Positions 17,654-26,364 of a DNA stretch of 64,000 nucleotides are shown here, piece by piece. Positions within the stretch are counted from its first letter, which is position 1. Every line of letters starts with the position of its first letter. Source of the stretch: Flavobacterium sp. CYK-55 (GTDB lineage: Bacteria > Bacteroidota > Bacteroidia > Flavobacteriales > Flavobacteriaceae); NCBI RefSeq assembly GCF_018413465.1, contig NZ_JAHCDK010000005.1, forward strand, positions 118,180-182,179, read 5' to 3'. Under the pieces are notes generated by a model that was given only the letters and a program-made list of their open reading frames with translations, was not told where the DNA came from and searched no databases. The position numbers were made by a program, and so were the translations under genes.

Positions 17654-19012
17654 TTATCCTTTAATAACTTTTGGGTCGGTAATCAAGAAATTGCACAATC
17701 CGCCAATAACCAGTGATGAACCGGCTAAAAGCATCGGTGCGATGGCTCCGTCGCCAAATATTTTTGAAAATAAATTCACACCGCCCAAGGCTGCAATGAT
17801 TTGCGGAATGACGATGAACATATTGAACAAGCCCATCATGAGTCCCATTTTGTCTTCATCAACTGAGCTCGAAAGCATCGCATAAGGCATGGATAAAATA
17901 CTGCCCCATGAAAATCCGATGAGTATAAATGACAGGTTTAAATAAGACGGATTCGGTAAAAAGCTCATGCTCAAAAAGCCCACGCCACCGGCAATGAGTG
18001 AGAACATGTGTACATATTTTCGGTTGATTTTTAAGCGCGAAGAATAAAAGGTAAGCAATAAGGCAAAGGCCATGGATGAAAGGCCGTATAATCCCATGGC
18101 TGAGCCTACTGAATCTGATGCCGATTGATAAGCTGCGTTGAGCTCGTCAAATTTGATTTTCTGAGCAGCATCGGTCATGTTGAAATTGTTTTGCATGGGC
18201 GCTGGCGCTTTGAAAACGTGTTCGGTCAAAGCCGGAGTAGCCATACTCCACATGGTAAAGAAAGCAAACCAACTAAAAAACTGAATGATACCTAATTTGA
18301 GCATCACACCAGACATAGACTGATAGGCTTCTTTGATATCTGAAAAGAAACTGTTTTTTTGTTTTTTTGTTTTGAATTCTTCAAGATCTTTGGGCGGATA
18401 TTCTTTGGTAGTAAGCACTGTATACAATATACTGATGAGGAACACCAAGGCGCCCACTCCAAAAGCAACTTTTACATTTTCTGGAATTTCTCCCATGTTA
18501 GAAGATTCTGAAAAGCCTAGTTTTTTGACCATCCAAGGTAGATTTGAGGCTACCCAAGTTCCGATACCAATAATGAGTGTTTGCAGAATAAATCCGTAGG
18601 AGCGTTGTTCGTCGGGAAGTTTATCGGCTACCAAGGCTCGGAATGGTTCCATACTGATGTTGATGGAAGCATCAAGGATCCATAAGAAACCGGCCGCAAT
18701 CCACAAGGCAGATGAATACGGAACAAAAAATAAGGCAAACGAACTCAAAATGGCTCCGATGAGAAAATAGGGTTTTCTGCGGCCAAATCTCGGAGACCAA
18801 GTGTGGTCACTGAGGTAACCAATAATGGGTTGTACTATGAGTCCTGTGAGCGGAGCGGCTATCCAAAGGCCGGGAATATCGTGCGGTTCTGCTCCGAGGG
18901 TTTGAAAAATTCTGGACATATATCCACCCTGAAGTGCAAATCCGAACTGGATGCCGAGAAAGCCGAAACTCATGTTCCAGATTTCCCAGAAACTTAATCT
19001 ACGCTTTTCCAT
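17654..19012 (-). CDS. MFS maltose/oligosaccharide transporter (GPH/SLC45-like)
   Basis: A 452-aa inner-membrane carrier with about 12 transmembrane helices. It begins MEKRRLSFWEIWNMSFGFLGIQFGF, the usual N-terminus of the sucrose/maltose proton-symporter-like group; an in-frame ATG 14 codons upstream is rejected because its residues have no counterpart in the family. The loop GYLSDHTWSPRFGRRKPY (about 64-81) is the conserved MFS loop between helices 2 and 3. As first gene of the minus-strand operon it would bring maltose or short maltodextrins into the cytoplasm for GH65. The 165-base upstream gap holds a motif shared with the susC promoter region and a leader hairpin. Confidence 0.88.
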   Translation of the reverse strand: MEKRRLSFWEIWNMSFGFLGIQFGFALQGGYMSRIFQTLGAEPHDIPGLWIAAPLTGLIVQPIIGYLSDHTWSPRFGRRKPYFLIGAILSSFALFFVPYSSALWIAAGFLWILDASINISMEPFRALVADKLPDEQRSYGFILQTLIIGIGTWVASNLPWMVKKLGFSESSNMGEIPENVKVAFGVGALVFLISILYTVLTTKEYPPKDLEEFKTKKQKNSFFSDIKEAYQSMSGVMLKLGIIQFFSWFAFFTMWSMATPALTEHVFKAPAPMQNNFNMTDAAQKIKFDELNAAYQSASDSVGSAMGLYGLSSMAFALLLTFYSSRLKINRKYVHMFSLIAGGVGFLSMSFLPNPSYLNLSFILIGFSWGSILSMPYAMLSSSVDEDKMGLMMGLFNMFIVIPQIIAALGGVNLFSKIFGDGAIAPMLLAGSSLVIGGLCNFLITDPKVIKG

Positions 19013-19033
19013 ATCGTAATTTAAAAAATGAAC

Positions 19034-19052
19034 GATAAGCGCTGGGCTTATC
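19034..19052 (-). promoter_or_regulatory. Leader hairpin upstream of the MFS transporter gene
   Basis: A perfect 7-bp stem GATAAGC / GCTTATC with a 5-base loop, followed on the minus strand by TTCATTTTTTAAA, 22 bases before the transporter ATG. The position between the shared cis motif and the start codon suggests a 5-prime leader structure; it could also be a leaky terminator for read-through from lacI. Confidence 0.4.
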
Positions 19053-19067
19053 AAAACTTGTTGTTTA

Positions 19068-19095
19068 TTTTCGAAGTAAAGTACAAGCTTTGATA
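19068..19095. promoter_or_regulatory. Shared cis motif, copy 1 (maltose enzyme operon)
   Basis: The core CGAAGTAAAGTACAAGC with four flanking T on the left and TTT on the right matches the copy at 20381-20408 at 23 of 24 consecutive bases. It lies about 56 bases upstream of the MFS transporter start, in the promoter region of the minus-strand operon. It contains AAAG-N6-CTTT, a short inverted repeat. The two copies have the same plus-strand orientation although the operons diverge, which fits a protein-binding site better than a promoter core. Confidence 0.6.
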
Positions 19096-19177
19096 GCGGG
19101 TGTAAATATAAAGGATATTTTGATTACTGAAAATAAAAGTGAAAAATTAACGCACTCACATTCAGTAATGTCAAGTT

Positions 19178-20203
19178 TTATTTGAGCGGAAGCGTAGATT
19201 CTCGCAATACCAAATGGGTTTCTATCACTTCGGTTTTGTAGTGCTCTTCATCTTCTTCAGATTCTAAACGCTCAATGAGCATTTGCGCTGCTTTGTTGCC
19301 CATTTTGATGCCGTTCTGGCTCACCGTAGTGATGCTTGGCGAAGAGTATGTTGAGATGATTCCGTCGGTAAAACCAATCACGGCTAATTCTTCTGGAACT
19401 TTGATGTTGAGCTTTTTGGCGGCTTTGATGGCCGTTACAGCAAAGAGTTCATTCACGGCAAAAATAGCTTCGGGCCTTTGACTGGCGATGAGTTCTTCAA
19501 TGGGCTCGGTACAGTTTTCAATGTCTTCGATTTTGATGATCAGATTTTCATCAATTTTAATATCGTTGCTTTTGAGCGCTTTGAGATAACCGTCGGTACG
19601 CAATTTTCCAACACTCACATAATCAACTGTGGTAATCAATCCGATTTTTTTATAGTCGTTATTGATTAAATCGTGAACGGCGTTGTATGCGGCTAAGTTA
19701 TCATCGATGATGACTTTATCACACAAAATATCGTTGGTTACGCGGTCAAACATCACCACGGGCATACCTTGATTGATGACTTCAGTAATGTGATGAAAGT
19801 CTTTTTTGTGTTGGGTTTCTTTTGATAATGACATGATAAAACCATCAATGCTTCCGTTGGCGAGCATCTCCATGTTAATGACTTCTTTATCAAAAGATTC
19901 GTCTGATAAACAGACAATTACGTTGTATCCTCTTTCGTTGGCTATGTGTTCGATTCCGCTGATGACCGTTGCAAAAAAATGATGTACAATTTCAGGAATA
20001 ATGATGCCGATGGTCTTGGTTTTTTTGTTTTTCAGACTCAGTGCAATCAAGTTGGGTTTGTAGTTGTATAACTTGGCAAAAGCCTGTACTTTTTGCCTCG
20101 TATCTTCACTAATTTCTGGACTGTCACGCAGAGATTTTGATACGGTTGAAATAGAAACATCAAGCTCTTTGGCAATTTGTTTCAGGGTAACTTTTCTCTT
20201 CAT
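19178..20203 (-). CDS. LacI-family transcriptional regulator of the maltodextrin locus
   Basis: A 341-aa DNA-binding regulator. The N-terminal helix-turn-helix is VTLKQIAKELDVSISTVSKSLRD (residues 4-26), followed by the hinge helix PNLIALSLKNKKT and a periplasmic-binding-protein-like sugar sensor domain from about residue 60 (TIGIIIPEIVHHFF). It sits between the divergent maltose enzyme and SusCD operons and is co-directional with the former. A 14-base palindrome of LacI-operator type lies upstream. A sugar or sugar phosphate from maltodextrin breakdown is the expected effector, and whether it represses or activates is unknown. Confidence 0.9.
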   Translation of the reverse strand: MKRKVTLKQIAKELDVSISTVSKSLRDSPEISEDTRQKVQAFAKLYNYKPNLIALSLKNKKTKTIGIIIPEIVHHFFATVISGIEHIANERGYNVIVCLSDESFDKEVINMEMLANGSIDGFIMSLSKETQHKKDFHHITEVINQGMPVVMFDRVTNDILCDKVIIDDNLAAYNAVHDLINNDYKKIGLITTVDYVSVGKLRTDGYLKALKSNDIKIDENLIIKIEDIENCTEPIEELIASQRPEAIFAVNELFAVTAIKAAKKLNIKVPEELAVIGFTDGIISTYSSPSITTVSQNGIKMGNKAAQMLIERLESEEDEEHYKTEVIETHLVLRESTLPLK

Positions 20204-20237
20204 AAAGGCTTTTTAATGGCGAATGTTGTTTTCTGAA

Positions 20238-20245
20238 TAAAGGTA
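20238..20245 (-). promoter_or_regulatory. Near-consensus -7 box of lacI-type gene
   Basis: The minus strand reads TACCTTTA, seven of eight positions of TAnnTTTG, 34 bases upstream of the regulator start. Confidence 0.4.
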
Positions 20246-20310
20246 TATTTAATTTTGGTTTATCGAAATTTTATCCATAAAAAATTGAGCTAACCCGAAA
20301 GTTTTCAACA

Positions 20311-20324
20311 CGAAAACGTTTTCG
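20311..20324. promoter_or_regulatory. LacI-type operator palindrome
   Basis: CGAAAACGTTTTCG is a perfect 14-base palindrome with the central CG step typical of LacI/GalR-family operators. It sits almost midway in the 230-base divergent region, about 108 bases from the regulator start and 110 bases from the susC start. A weaker relative, CGAAAGTTTTC, lies just upstream at 20296-20306. It is the best candidate binding site of the adjacent LacI-type protein. Confidence 0.65.
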
Positions 20325-20380
20325 GCTGGACAATTAACAGCTGTGTAGAAAGGCAATTGAAAATTTTACTTAAATTTAAC

Positions 20381-20408
20381 TTTTCGAAGTAAAGTGCAAG
20401 CTTTATAA
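20381..20408. promoter_or_regulatory. Shared cis motif, copy 2 (susCD operon)
   Basis: This carries CGAAGTAAAGTGCAAGC flanked by TTTT and TTT, differing from the copy at 19068 by a single base over 24. It ends 25 bases before the susC-like ATG, overlapping the likely promoter or the start of the leader. No full TAnnTTTG box is present between it and the ATG. Confidence 0.6.
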
Positions 20409-20433
20409 ACTTATTCTAACTTAAACAAAATGT

Positions 20434-23400
20434 ATGAAAACAATTTACACTAAGTTGTTATTTTTTATGCTTTTGCTTCCGCTGAGTGTTTTGGCTCAGG
20501 CCTCGCTTGAAGGGGTTGTTACCGATAAGGTTTCAAAACAGCCGATGCCGGGAGTAAATGTAATGATTCAGGGTACTCAAATGGGTACTCAGACCGATTT
20601 TGACGGTAAGTTCAAATTGGTCAAAATCAAAAAAGGAGACAAAATTATTTTCTCTTACATTGGCTACAAAGAACAAATCTTAACTTATGAAGGTCAAGCC
20701 ACACTAAATGTAGTCATAGAAGAAGAATCAAACCAATTGCAAGAAGTTGTGGTTCAGGTAGGTTACGGTACTGCAAAGAAAAAAGATGCCACCGGTTCAG
20801 TGGCTCTTGTTACTTCTAAAGATTTTAATAAAGGAGCTATTGTTTCAACCGATCAATTATTGGCCGGTAAAGCTGCAGGTGTAAGAATTACCAATGACGG
20901 CGGTGCACCTGATTCGGCACCAAATATTCGTATTCGCGGTGGTGGTTCGTTGAACGCAACCAACAACCCGTTGATTGTTATTGATGGTGTTCCAATCAGT
21001 GATTTAAATCCTGCGGGTGTTAGTAACCCATTTACTTTGGTTAATCCTAGTGATGTTGAGAGTTTCTCCATTTTGAAAGATGCATCAGCAACCGCTATTT
21101 ATGGTGTTCGTGCATCAAACGGGGTTATTTTGATTACCACTAAAAAAGGAACTTCCGGTGCGCCTCAGTTTAATTACACGGCAAGTGTTTCAGTATCTAA
21201 AGTGACCAAAACTTTAGATGTTATGAATGCTTCGGATTACACTAGGTTTATCAAACAATATTTTCCAACACAAACCAATAAGTTAGGGATTGACGATCCA
21301 AACTCGGTCGCTCTAGATGATTTGTCAACCCCGCAAATTGAAGGAAGGATACTGTATGACACTGATTGGCAGGATGCCATCATGAGAACGGCTATTTCAA
21401 CAGACCATACCTTTAGTGTTCGCGCTAATTTGTATAAAAAAGTTCCATTTAGATTCTCATTGGGATACAACAACACACAAGGGGTAGTCAAAACGAGCGA
21501 TTATCAGAGGTTTTCGTATTCATTTAAGTTAACCCCTAAGTTTTTGAATGATGATTTGAAAGTGGATATCAATGCCAAAGGAACATATTCTGATAAAAAT
21601 GCTATTGATGACAATGGCTCTATCGGGAATGCGCTAAGTATGGATCCGACCAAACCAATTTATGGTAATGTTCTAAATAATCGCTTTGGTGGTTATTATC
21701 AAGAGACGCTTTTAGAAACAGATAGTAATGGAAACTCTCATTATAATTTAACAGGAGCCTATAATCCGTTGGCAATGTTACAACAAAGAACCAGACCTGA
21801 ACGTGTAACGCGATTTTTAGGAAATGCTGAGTTCGATTATAAAATGTGGTTTTTGAAAGATTTAAGAGCGGTAGTTAATTTAGGTATTGATGCTTCAATT
21901 TCTAGAATTGCCGAATTCTTTTCAGACAATTCTTTGGCTACCTATAAAACTATTCCTGGAACTGATCCGAATATTAGTTATGTTTTTAATCCAGGTTTGA
22001 ACTTTGGAGAAAACCAAACCTCAACCAATAAAACGATGGATGCCTATTTGGTGTACACCAAAAATTTATCGGGTTTTATAACCCGCATAGATGCTCAAGC
22101 AGGTTATTCATATCAGAATTTTGTTACTGAAGGGAACAAGCAGCAATACATATATGACGCAAGCACAGGCATAAGAACACCTGAAATTAACCCTGAAAAC
22201 AAAGACAATAGCTATTATTTACCTTTGAACTTACAGGCGTTTTTTGGGCGAGCAAATATAGATATCAAAAACAGATACTTGCTGACAGCAACATTAAGGG
22301 CTGATGGTACTTCACTTTTTTTACCAAGCAAACGATGGGGTTATTTCCCAGCGGTTGGTTTGGCATGGAAAGTAAAAGAAGAATCTTTCTTGAAAGAAGT
22401 TGATTTTTTTCAAGATTTAAAATTGCGTGCGAGCTGGGGTAAAACAGGTCAAGCAGGAATCACAGGAGCTGTAGGGTATTTCCCAACTAGGCCTTTCTTT
22501 CAAATAGGTTCTAACACAGGACAGTATTTGCCTGGTTACACAACTTATACTGCCAGACCCTATAATCCTGACATCACTTGGGAAAAAACCACTACATACA
22601 ACTTAGGGTTGGATTTCGAAATTTTTAAACGAGGAGTCCTCTCTGGTTCTGTAGATGTGTTTAAGCGTAAAACAGATGATTTGTTAGCTACTGTTCCAGT
22701 ATTACCGGGTCAAAGCACTGCATCTTCAGAATTCATTAGCAATGTAGGTTCTATAGAAGGCGAAGGTTTTGAAACTGCCCTCAATGTTAAGATTTTTCAG
22801 AAAGAAAATTTCACTTGGGGCATAGGTGGTAATATCGCTTATACATACAATACTGTCAAAACTTTGGAAGGAGTTACTCAAGTTCAAGATAAAGATACTG
22901 GTTTAAATCAAACTGGGGTTTTCTTGGCTCAGTCAGCAGTAGGGCATCAGCCTTATTCTGCTTGGGTTTATGAGCAAGTATACGATACCAGCGGGCAACC
23001 TATTGTCGGAGCTTATGTAGACCGTAACAACGATGGTAAAATCACCAATGATGATCGTTACTATGTTGCTCTTCGTCCTAATTGGACATATGGATTTAAT
23101 ACCACGATAACTATTGAAGACTTTGATTTTGCAGCTAATTTTAGAGGTCAAATCGGAGGGCAAATTTATAACTTAAAAACATTGACAAATGGTTACATTG
23201 AAAGTGCTATTCCACAGAATGCAGCAAGTTTGAATAATGTTTTAAATTTTTATAACGGAGCTGCAAACCCACTATTCCAAAACTTTCAAGGTAATGCGAC
23301 GTTTAGTGATTATCTGTTGCAAGATGCCACATTCTTGAGATGTGATAATATTTCTGCAGGTTACAAGATCAAGAAATTTATCGAAAAATCGACTTTGCGC

Positions 23401-23535
23401 ATCTCTGCTTCTGTGAATAATGTATTTGTATTGACCAAATATTCAGGTCAAGATCCAGAGAACTTTAGTGGAATTGACAGAACATTCTATCCAAGACCAA
23501 GAACATTTACATTAGGTGTTAATCTTGATTTTTAA
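20434..23535 (+). CDS. SusC/RagA-type TonB-dependent outer-membrane transporter
   Basis: A 1033-aa outer-membrane beta-barrel importer. Residues 1-21 are a signal peptide (MKTIYTKLLFFMLLLPLSVLA). Next comes a carboxypeptidase-D-like plug extension (SLEGVVTDKVSKQPMPGVNVMIQGT, about 24-48) and the plug domain with the SusC-specific segment IRIRGGGSLNATNNPLIVIDGVPI (about 165-188) and SATAIYGVRASNGVILITTKKG. The rest is a 22-strand barrel ending in an aromatic residue (LGVNLDF). With the adjacent SusD-like lipoprotein it should form the pump that brings maltodextrins into the periplasm, powered by TonB-ExbBD. The first gene of the plus-strand operon. Confidence 0.95.
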   Translation: MKTIYTKLLFFMLLLPLSVLAQASLEGVVTDKVSKQPMPGVNVMIQGTQMGTQTDFDGKFKLVKIKKGDKIIFSYIGYKEQILTYEGQATLNVVIEEESNQLQEVVVQVGYGTAKKKDATGSVALVTSKDFNKGAIVSTDQLLAGKAAGVRITNDGGAPDSAPNIRIRGGGSLNATNNPLIVIDGVPISDLNPAGVSNPFTLVNPSDVESFSILKDASATAIYGVRASNGVILITTKKGTSGAPQFNYTASVSVSKVTKTLDVMNASDYTRFIKQYFPTQTNKLGIDDPNSVALDDLSTPQIEGRILYDTDWQDAIMRTAISTDHTFSVRANLYKKVPFRFSLGYNNTQGVVKTSDYQRFSYSFKLTPKFLNDDLKVDINAKGTYSDKNAIDDNGSIGNALSMDPTKPIYGNVLNNRFGGYYQETLLETDSNGNSHYNLTGAYNPLAMLQQRTRPERVTRFLGNAEFDYKMWFLKDLRAVVNLGIDASISRIAEFFSDNSLATYKTIPGTDPNISYVFNPGLNFGENQTSTNKTMDAYLVYTKNLSGFITRIDAQAGYSYQNFVTEGNKQQYIYDASTGIRTPEINPENKDNSYYLPLNLQAFFGRANIDIKNRYLLTATLRADGTSLFLPSKRWGYFPAVGLAWKVKEESFLKEVDFFQDLKLRASWGKTGQAGITGAVGYFPTRPFFQIGSNTGQYLPGYTTYTARPYNPDITWEKTTTYNLGLDFEIFKRGVLSGSVDVFKRKTDDLLATVPVLPGQSTASSEFISNVGSIEGEGFETALNVKIFQKENFTWGIGGNIAYTYNTVKTLEGVTQVQDKDTGLNQTGVFLAQSAVGHQPYSAWVYEQVYDTSGQPIVGAYVDRNNDGKITNDDRYYVALRPNWTYGFNTTITIEDFDFAANFRGQIGGQIYNLKTLTNGYIESAIPQNAASLNNVLNFYNGAANPLFQNFQGNATFSDYLLQDATFLRCDNISAGYKIKKFIEKSTLRISASVNNVFVLTKYSGQDPENFSGIDRTFYPRPRTFTLGVNLDF

Positions 23536-23547
23536 TAAAATAGCCTT

Positions 23548-25110
23548 ATGAAAAAAATGAAATTAATTACAGGATTATTTTTTGTAGTATTACTATTGAA
23601 TAGTTGTACACAAGATTTGAATACTGATCCAGAAAATGAATTGACATTAGAAGAATTGCTTACACGTGATCCAAATGCTATTCAAGGATTGGTTTCTAAA
23701 ATATATGGTTCATTTGCATTGTCAGGAGCAAATGGACCCGGTGATACTGATACCCCAGGGGATGATGCCGGTGAATCACCGTTTCTACGCGGAATTATCA
23801 ATTTAGAAGACTTTACCGCTGACGATATGAAGAATCGTTGGGGTGATAATGGTCTGGACCAATTGACAACTTGTACTGATTGGGATGAAAACAATAAGTT
23901 TTTCAGATATTTATACAACCGTGTATACTACACAGTGCCTCAGTGTAATAATCTAATCTCAGTATTGAATAATGTGAGCTTGAACAATAAAGAGCAGTAT
24001 ATTGCCGAGTTGCGTTTCTTGCGTTCACTGGCGTATTATTATCTAATTGATTGTTTTGGTAAAGGTGTTTTGGTTACAGAAGATACTTCGAATTCAGTTC
24101 CAGCTCCTCAAGCAACTCGTCAACAATTGTTTGCTTTTGTAGAGTCAGAATTATTGGCTGTTCAGGGTTCGCTTCCACAAACTAATGAGTATGGTCGAGC
24201 CAATAAAGCGGTTGCCAGAATGTTGTTGGCTAAATTGTATTTGAACGCTGAAGTATATACTGGAACTCCAAAATACACCGACGCATTGGTTCAAATCAAA
24301 AAAGTAATTGATGAAGGCGGTTATACACTTGCGCCAAATTTTGTAAGCCTTTTTTCTGCAGACAACAATGTTAGTCAAGCTAAGAACGAGATTATTTTTC
24401 CATTAATCGCTGACCCTTTAACCAGTCAAAGTTACGGGAATACTACATATTTGGTAAGTGGCAGTTTGAGCAGTGACACGATGACTATTGCCGACTTTGG
24501 AGCTACCGAAGGATGGGGTGGTCACCGCGCTACCAGTGCTTGGTATGGTTTGTTCGGCTCAAGCGCTTCAGATCTTTCAGCTTCTACTGATGATCGCGCT
24601 CATTTGTTTTGGACCAATGGTCACAGTTTTGTAATGAATGATTACAAAACATGGTCAGATGGTTTTCCGTCTACTAAGTTTAGAAATAGCAATGCTGAGA
24701 CAACATTGGCAGCTGCTACTAAGTTTTCAGGAACCGATTTTCCTCTTTATCGATTAGCCGATGCCTATTTGATTTATGCAGAATGTGTTCTACGTGGTGG
24801 CGGCGGAAGTACTACTGAAGCACTCGGATATGTCAATGATATTCGTAATAGATCACATGCAACTCCGATCAATGCAAGTCAATTGACTTTAGATTTTATA
24901 TTAGACGAAAGAGCTAGGGAACTCAACTTTGAAGGGCACAGACGTACAGATTTAATTCGTTACGGAAGATTCACAGGTGGTACGTATTTATGGCCTTGGA
25001 AGGGCGGTATCGCCGAAGGAACAGCAATTCCGGATCATTATGATTTGTTTCCAATTCCGCTTAAAGCGATGCAAGTTAATCCAAACCTTACCCAAAATCC
25101 GGGTTATTAA
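23548..25110 (+). CDS. SusD/RagB-family surface glycan-binding lipoprotein
   Basis: A 520-aa lipoprotein with lipobox LLLNSC (lipidated Cys20) and the SusD fold of tetratricopeptide-like helices. Recognisable family segments are ELRFLRSLAYYYLIDCFG (about 153-170), the C-terminal LILDERARELNFEGHRRTDLIRYGRF pattern (about 449-475), and the final FPIPLKAMQVNPNLTQNPGY, which is the typical SusD ending. It is separated from the SusC-like gene by 12 bases, so the two form a cognate pair capping the SusC barrel at the cell surface. Maltodextrin specificity is inferred from the neighbouring amylases and phosphorylase. Confidence 0.95.
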   Translation: MKKMKLITGLFFVVLLLNSCTQDLNTDPENELTLEELLTRDPNAIQGLVSKIYGSFALSGANGPGDTDTPGDDAGESPFLRGIINLEDFTADDMKNRWGDNGLDQLTTCTDWDENNKFFRYLYNRVYYTVPQCNNLISVLNNVSLNNKEQYIAELRFLRSLAYYYLIDCFGKGVLVTEDTSNSVPAPQATRQQLFAFVESELLAVQGSLPQTNEYGRANKAVARMLLAKLYLNAEVYTGTPKYTDALVQIKKVIDEGGYTLAPNFVSLFSADNNVSQAKNEIIFPLIADPLTSQSYGNTTYLVSGSLSSDTMTIADFGATEGWGGHRATSAWYGLFGSSASDLSASTDDRAHLFWTNGHSFVMNDYKTWSDGFPSTKFRNSNAETTLAAATKFSGTDFPLYRLADAYLIYAECVLRGGGGSTTEALGYVNDIRNRSHATPINASQLTLDFILDERARELNFEGHRRTDLIRYGRFTGGTYLWPWKGGIAEGTAIPDHYDLFPIPLKAMQVNPNLTQNPGY

Positions 25111-25127
25111 TATTTAAATTTCACAAA

Positions 25128-26312
25128 ATGAAAAAAATATCAATTATTTCAGTTTTTGCGGGCTTATTCATGGGGTTGGTCTCATGCGAAAACGATACCG
25201 ACCCGGTAGCCAGTGCGCAGGGACTTCTGTTGCGTAAAGATGCAGCCGTGGTAACTCCTTCTGAGTTAAATCCAACCATTGATGCAAACAGTTGTATAAA
25301 GCTCGATTGGGAAAAAGCCAACAATGGCGTTTCTACGGCATCAACTTATCAAATTATCATCTCAGATCACGATGTTCCTTTTATTCCCGATGGTGAAGGA
25401 AAAAATGTTGTTGTGTTTAATTGGGTAACACCCGAAAATCCTAACAACAGAACATACAAGGCCTTGAATTCAGAAGTCAATAATTGGATGAATCAATTGC
25501 CTTCATTCAATTGCGGAACGATGAATATTGATTTTAGAATTCGATCATTGTTAGGCAATAACGAAGAAAATAACAACAACATCGTGCAATATTCAAATCC
25601 GATTACGGTTGCTATTAAAGGTTATCCTAAAGATCCTTTGATTTTTGCCTTGGTAAAAACAGGAGCTAGCCCTGAAAGCTCTGCAAAAATTGTTACCTCG
25701 GCTTATACGACAAATACAGATTATGAAGGTTTTATGTATCTTGAGGCGGGTGATTATAAATTTTATCAACCTGATGCTTGCGGAAGTTTTGCCTCTGCAA
25801 CTGTATTTGGTATCAGTGGCGGTAATTCCGGAACGCTTGAATCAGGAGGAACTACTTCATACAACGTACCCACTGCAGGTCACTATTTTGTAACAGTCAA
25901 TGGACAAGACAGCAGCTATAAGATTTTGCCGTTCAACAATGCTTCGGGCACCAATGTTTTTGGAATATTCGGCAACGCAACCAAAACTTTTGGATTCTCA
26001 ACTACAACGCCTATGGATTATGATTTTTCAACTAAAAAATGGAAAGTCACCCTTAATTTAATTGATGGTAGAAAATTTAGTTTTAAAACAGGCAATACAA
26101 GTCCTGTGGCCGCTGTTTTAGTAGGTACGGGTGCAGCAAGTGTTTCAAATTCAAATGCATTAACCACCTCAGCAGCACCTATTGATAATACAGGTTCTGT
26201 TAAAGCGCCGGGGACTTATGTAAATGACAACACAAAAACCAAGTATGATATTGAATTAGATTTAAGTGTTCCAAGACAATATTCCTATACGCTCAAGGTT
26301 AGTCCTAATTAA
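25128..26312 (+). CDS. SusE-like starch-binding outer-membrane lipoprotein
   Basis: A 394-aa lipoprotein with signal and lipobox GLVSC (Cys20). The N-terminal half has the SusE-type Ig-like domain (TPSELNPTIDANSCIKLDWEKANNG), and the C-terminal half contains two related beta domains with Trp and aromatic positions (for example ESGGTTSYNVPTAGHYFVTVNG and NTSPVAAVLVGTG) of the SusE/SusF carbohydrate-binding type. The role is to hold starch at the surface next to the SusCD complex. The 17-base gap after susD marks it as part of the same operon, and a hairpin follows it. Confidence 0.82.
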   Translation: MKKISIISVFAGLFMGLVSCENDTDPVASAQGLLLRKDAAVVTPSELNPTIDANSCIKLDWEKANNGVSTASTYQIIISDHDVPFIPDGEGKNVVVFNWVTPENPNNRTYKALNSEVNNWMNQLPSFNCGTMNIDFRIRSLLGNNEENNNNIVQYSNPITVAIKGYPKDPLIFALVKTGASPESSAKIVTSAYTTNTDYEGFMYLEAGDYKFYQPDACGSFASATVFGISGGNSGTLESGGTTSYNVPTAGHYFVTVNGQDSSYKILPFNNASGTNVFGIFGNATKTFGFSTTTPMDYDFSTKKWKVTLNLIDGRKFSFKTGNTSPVAAVLVGTGAASVSNSNALTTSAAPIDNTGSVKAPGTYVNDNTKTKYDIELDLSVPRQYSYTLKVSPN

Positions 26313-26327
26313 AAAATCAAATTAAGA

Positions 26328-26352
26328 AGGCTGTCATTTGGCAGCCTCTTTT
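26328..26352 (+). terminator. Internal terminator-like hairpin after the SusE-like gene
   Basis: Stem AGGCTGTC / GGCAGCCT (one wobble) with loop ATTT, followed by CTTTTAA. It lies in the 52-base gap before the secreted amylase gene, with its right arm about 18 bases from the amylase ATG. The short U-run suggests partial termination, which would reduce amylase relative to susCDE. Confidence 0.6.
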
Positions 26353-26364
26353 AACTTAATTCAT

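Noticed and set aside
19013..19054. Longer start for the MFS transporter
   Set aside because: The family N-terminus begins at the internal Met; the additional 14 residues look like translated leader.
20255..20275. TCGAAATTTTATCC as another LacI operator
   Set aside because: It is only half similar to the palindrome and lacks the central CG; not enough to call.
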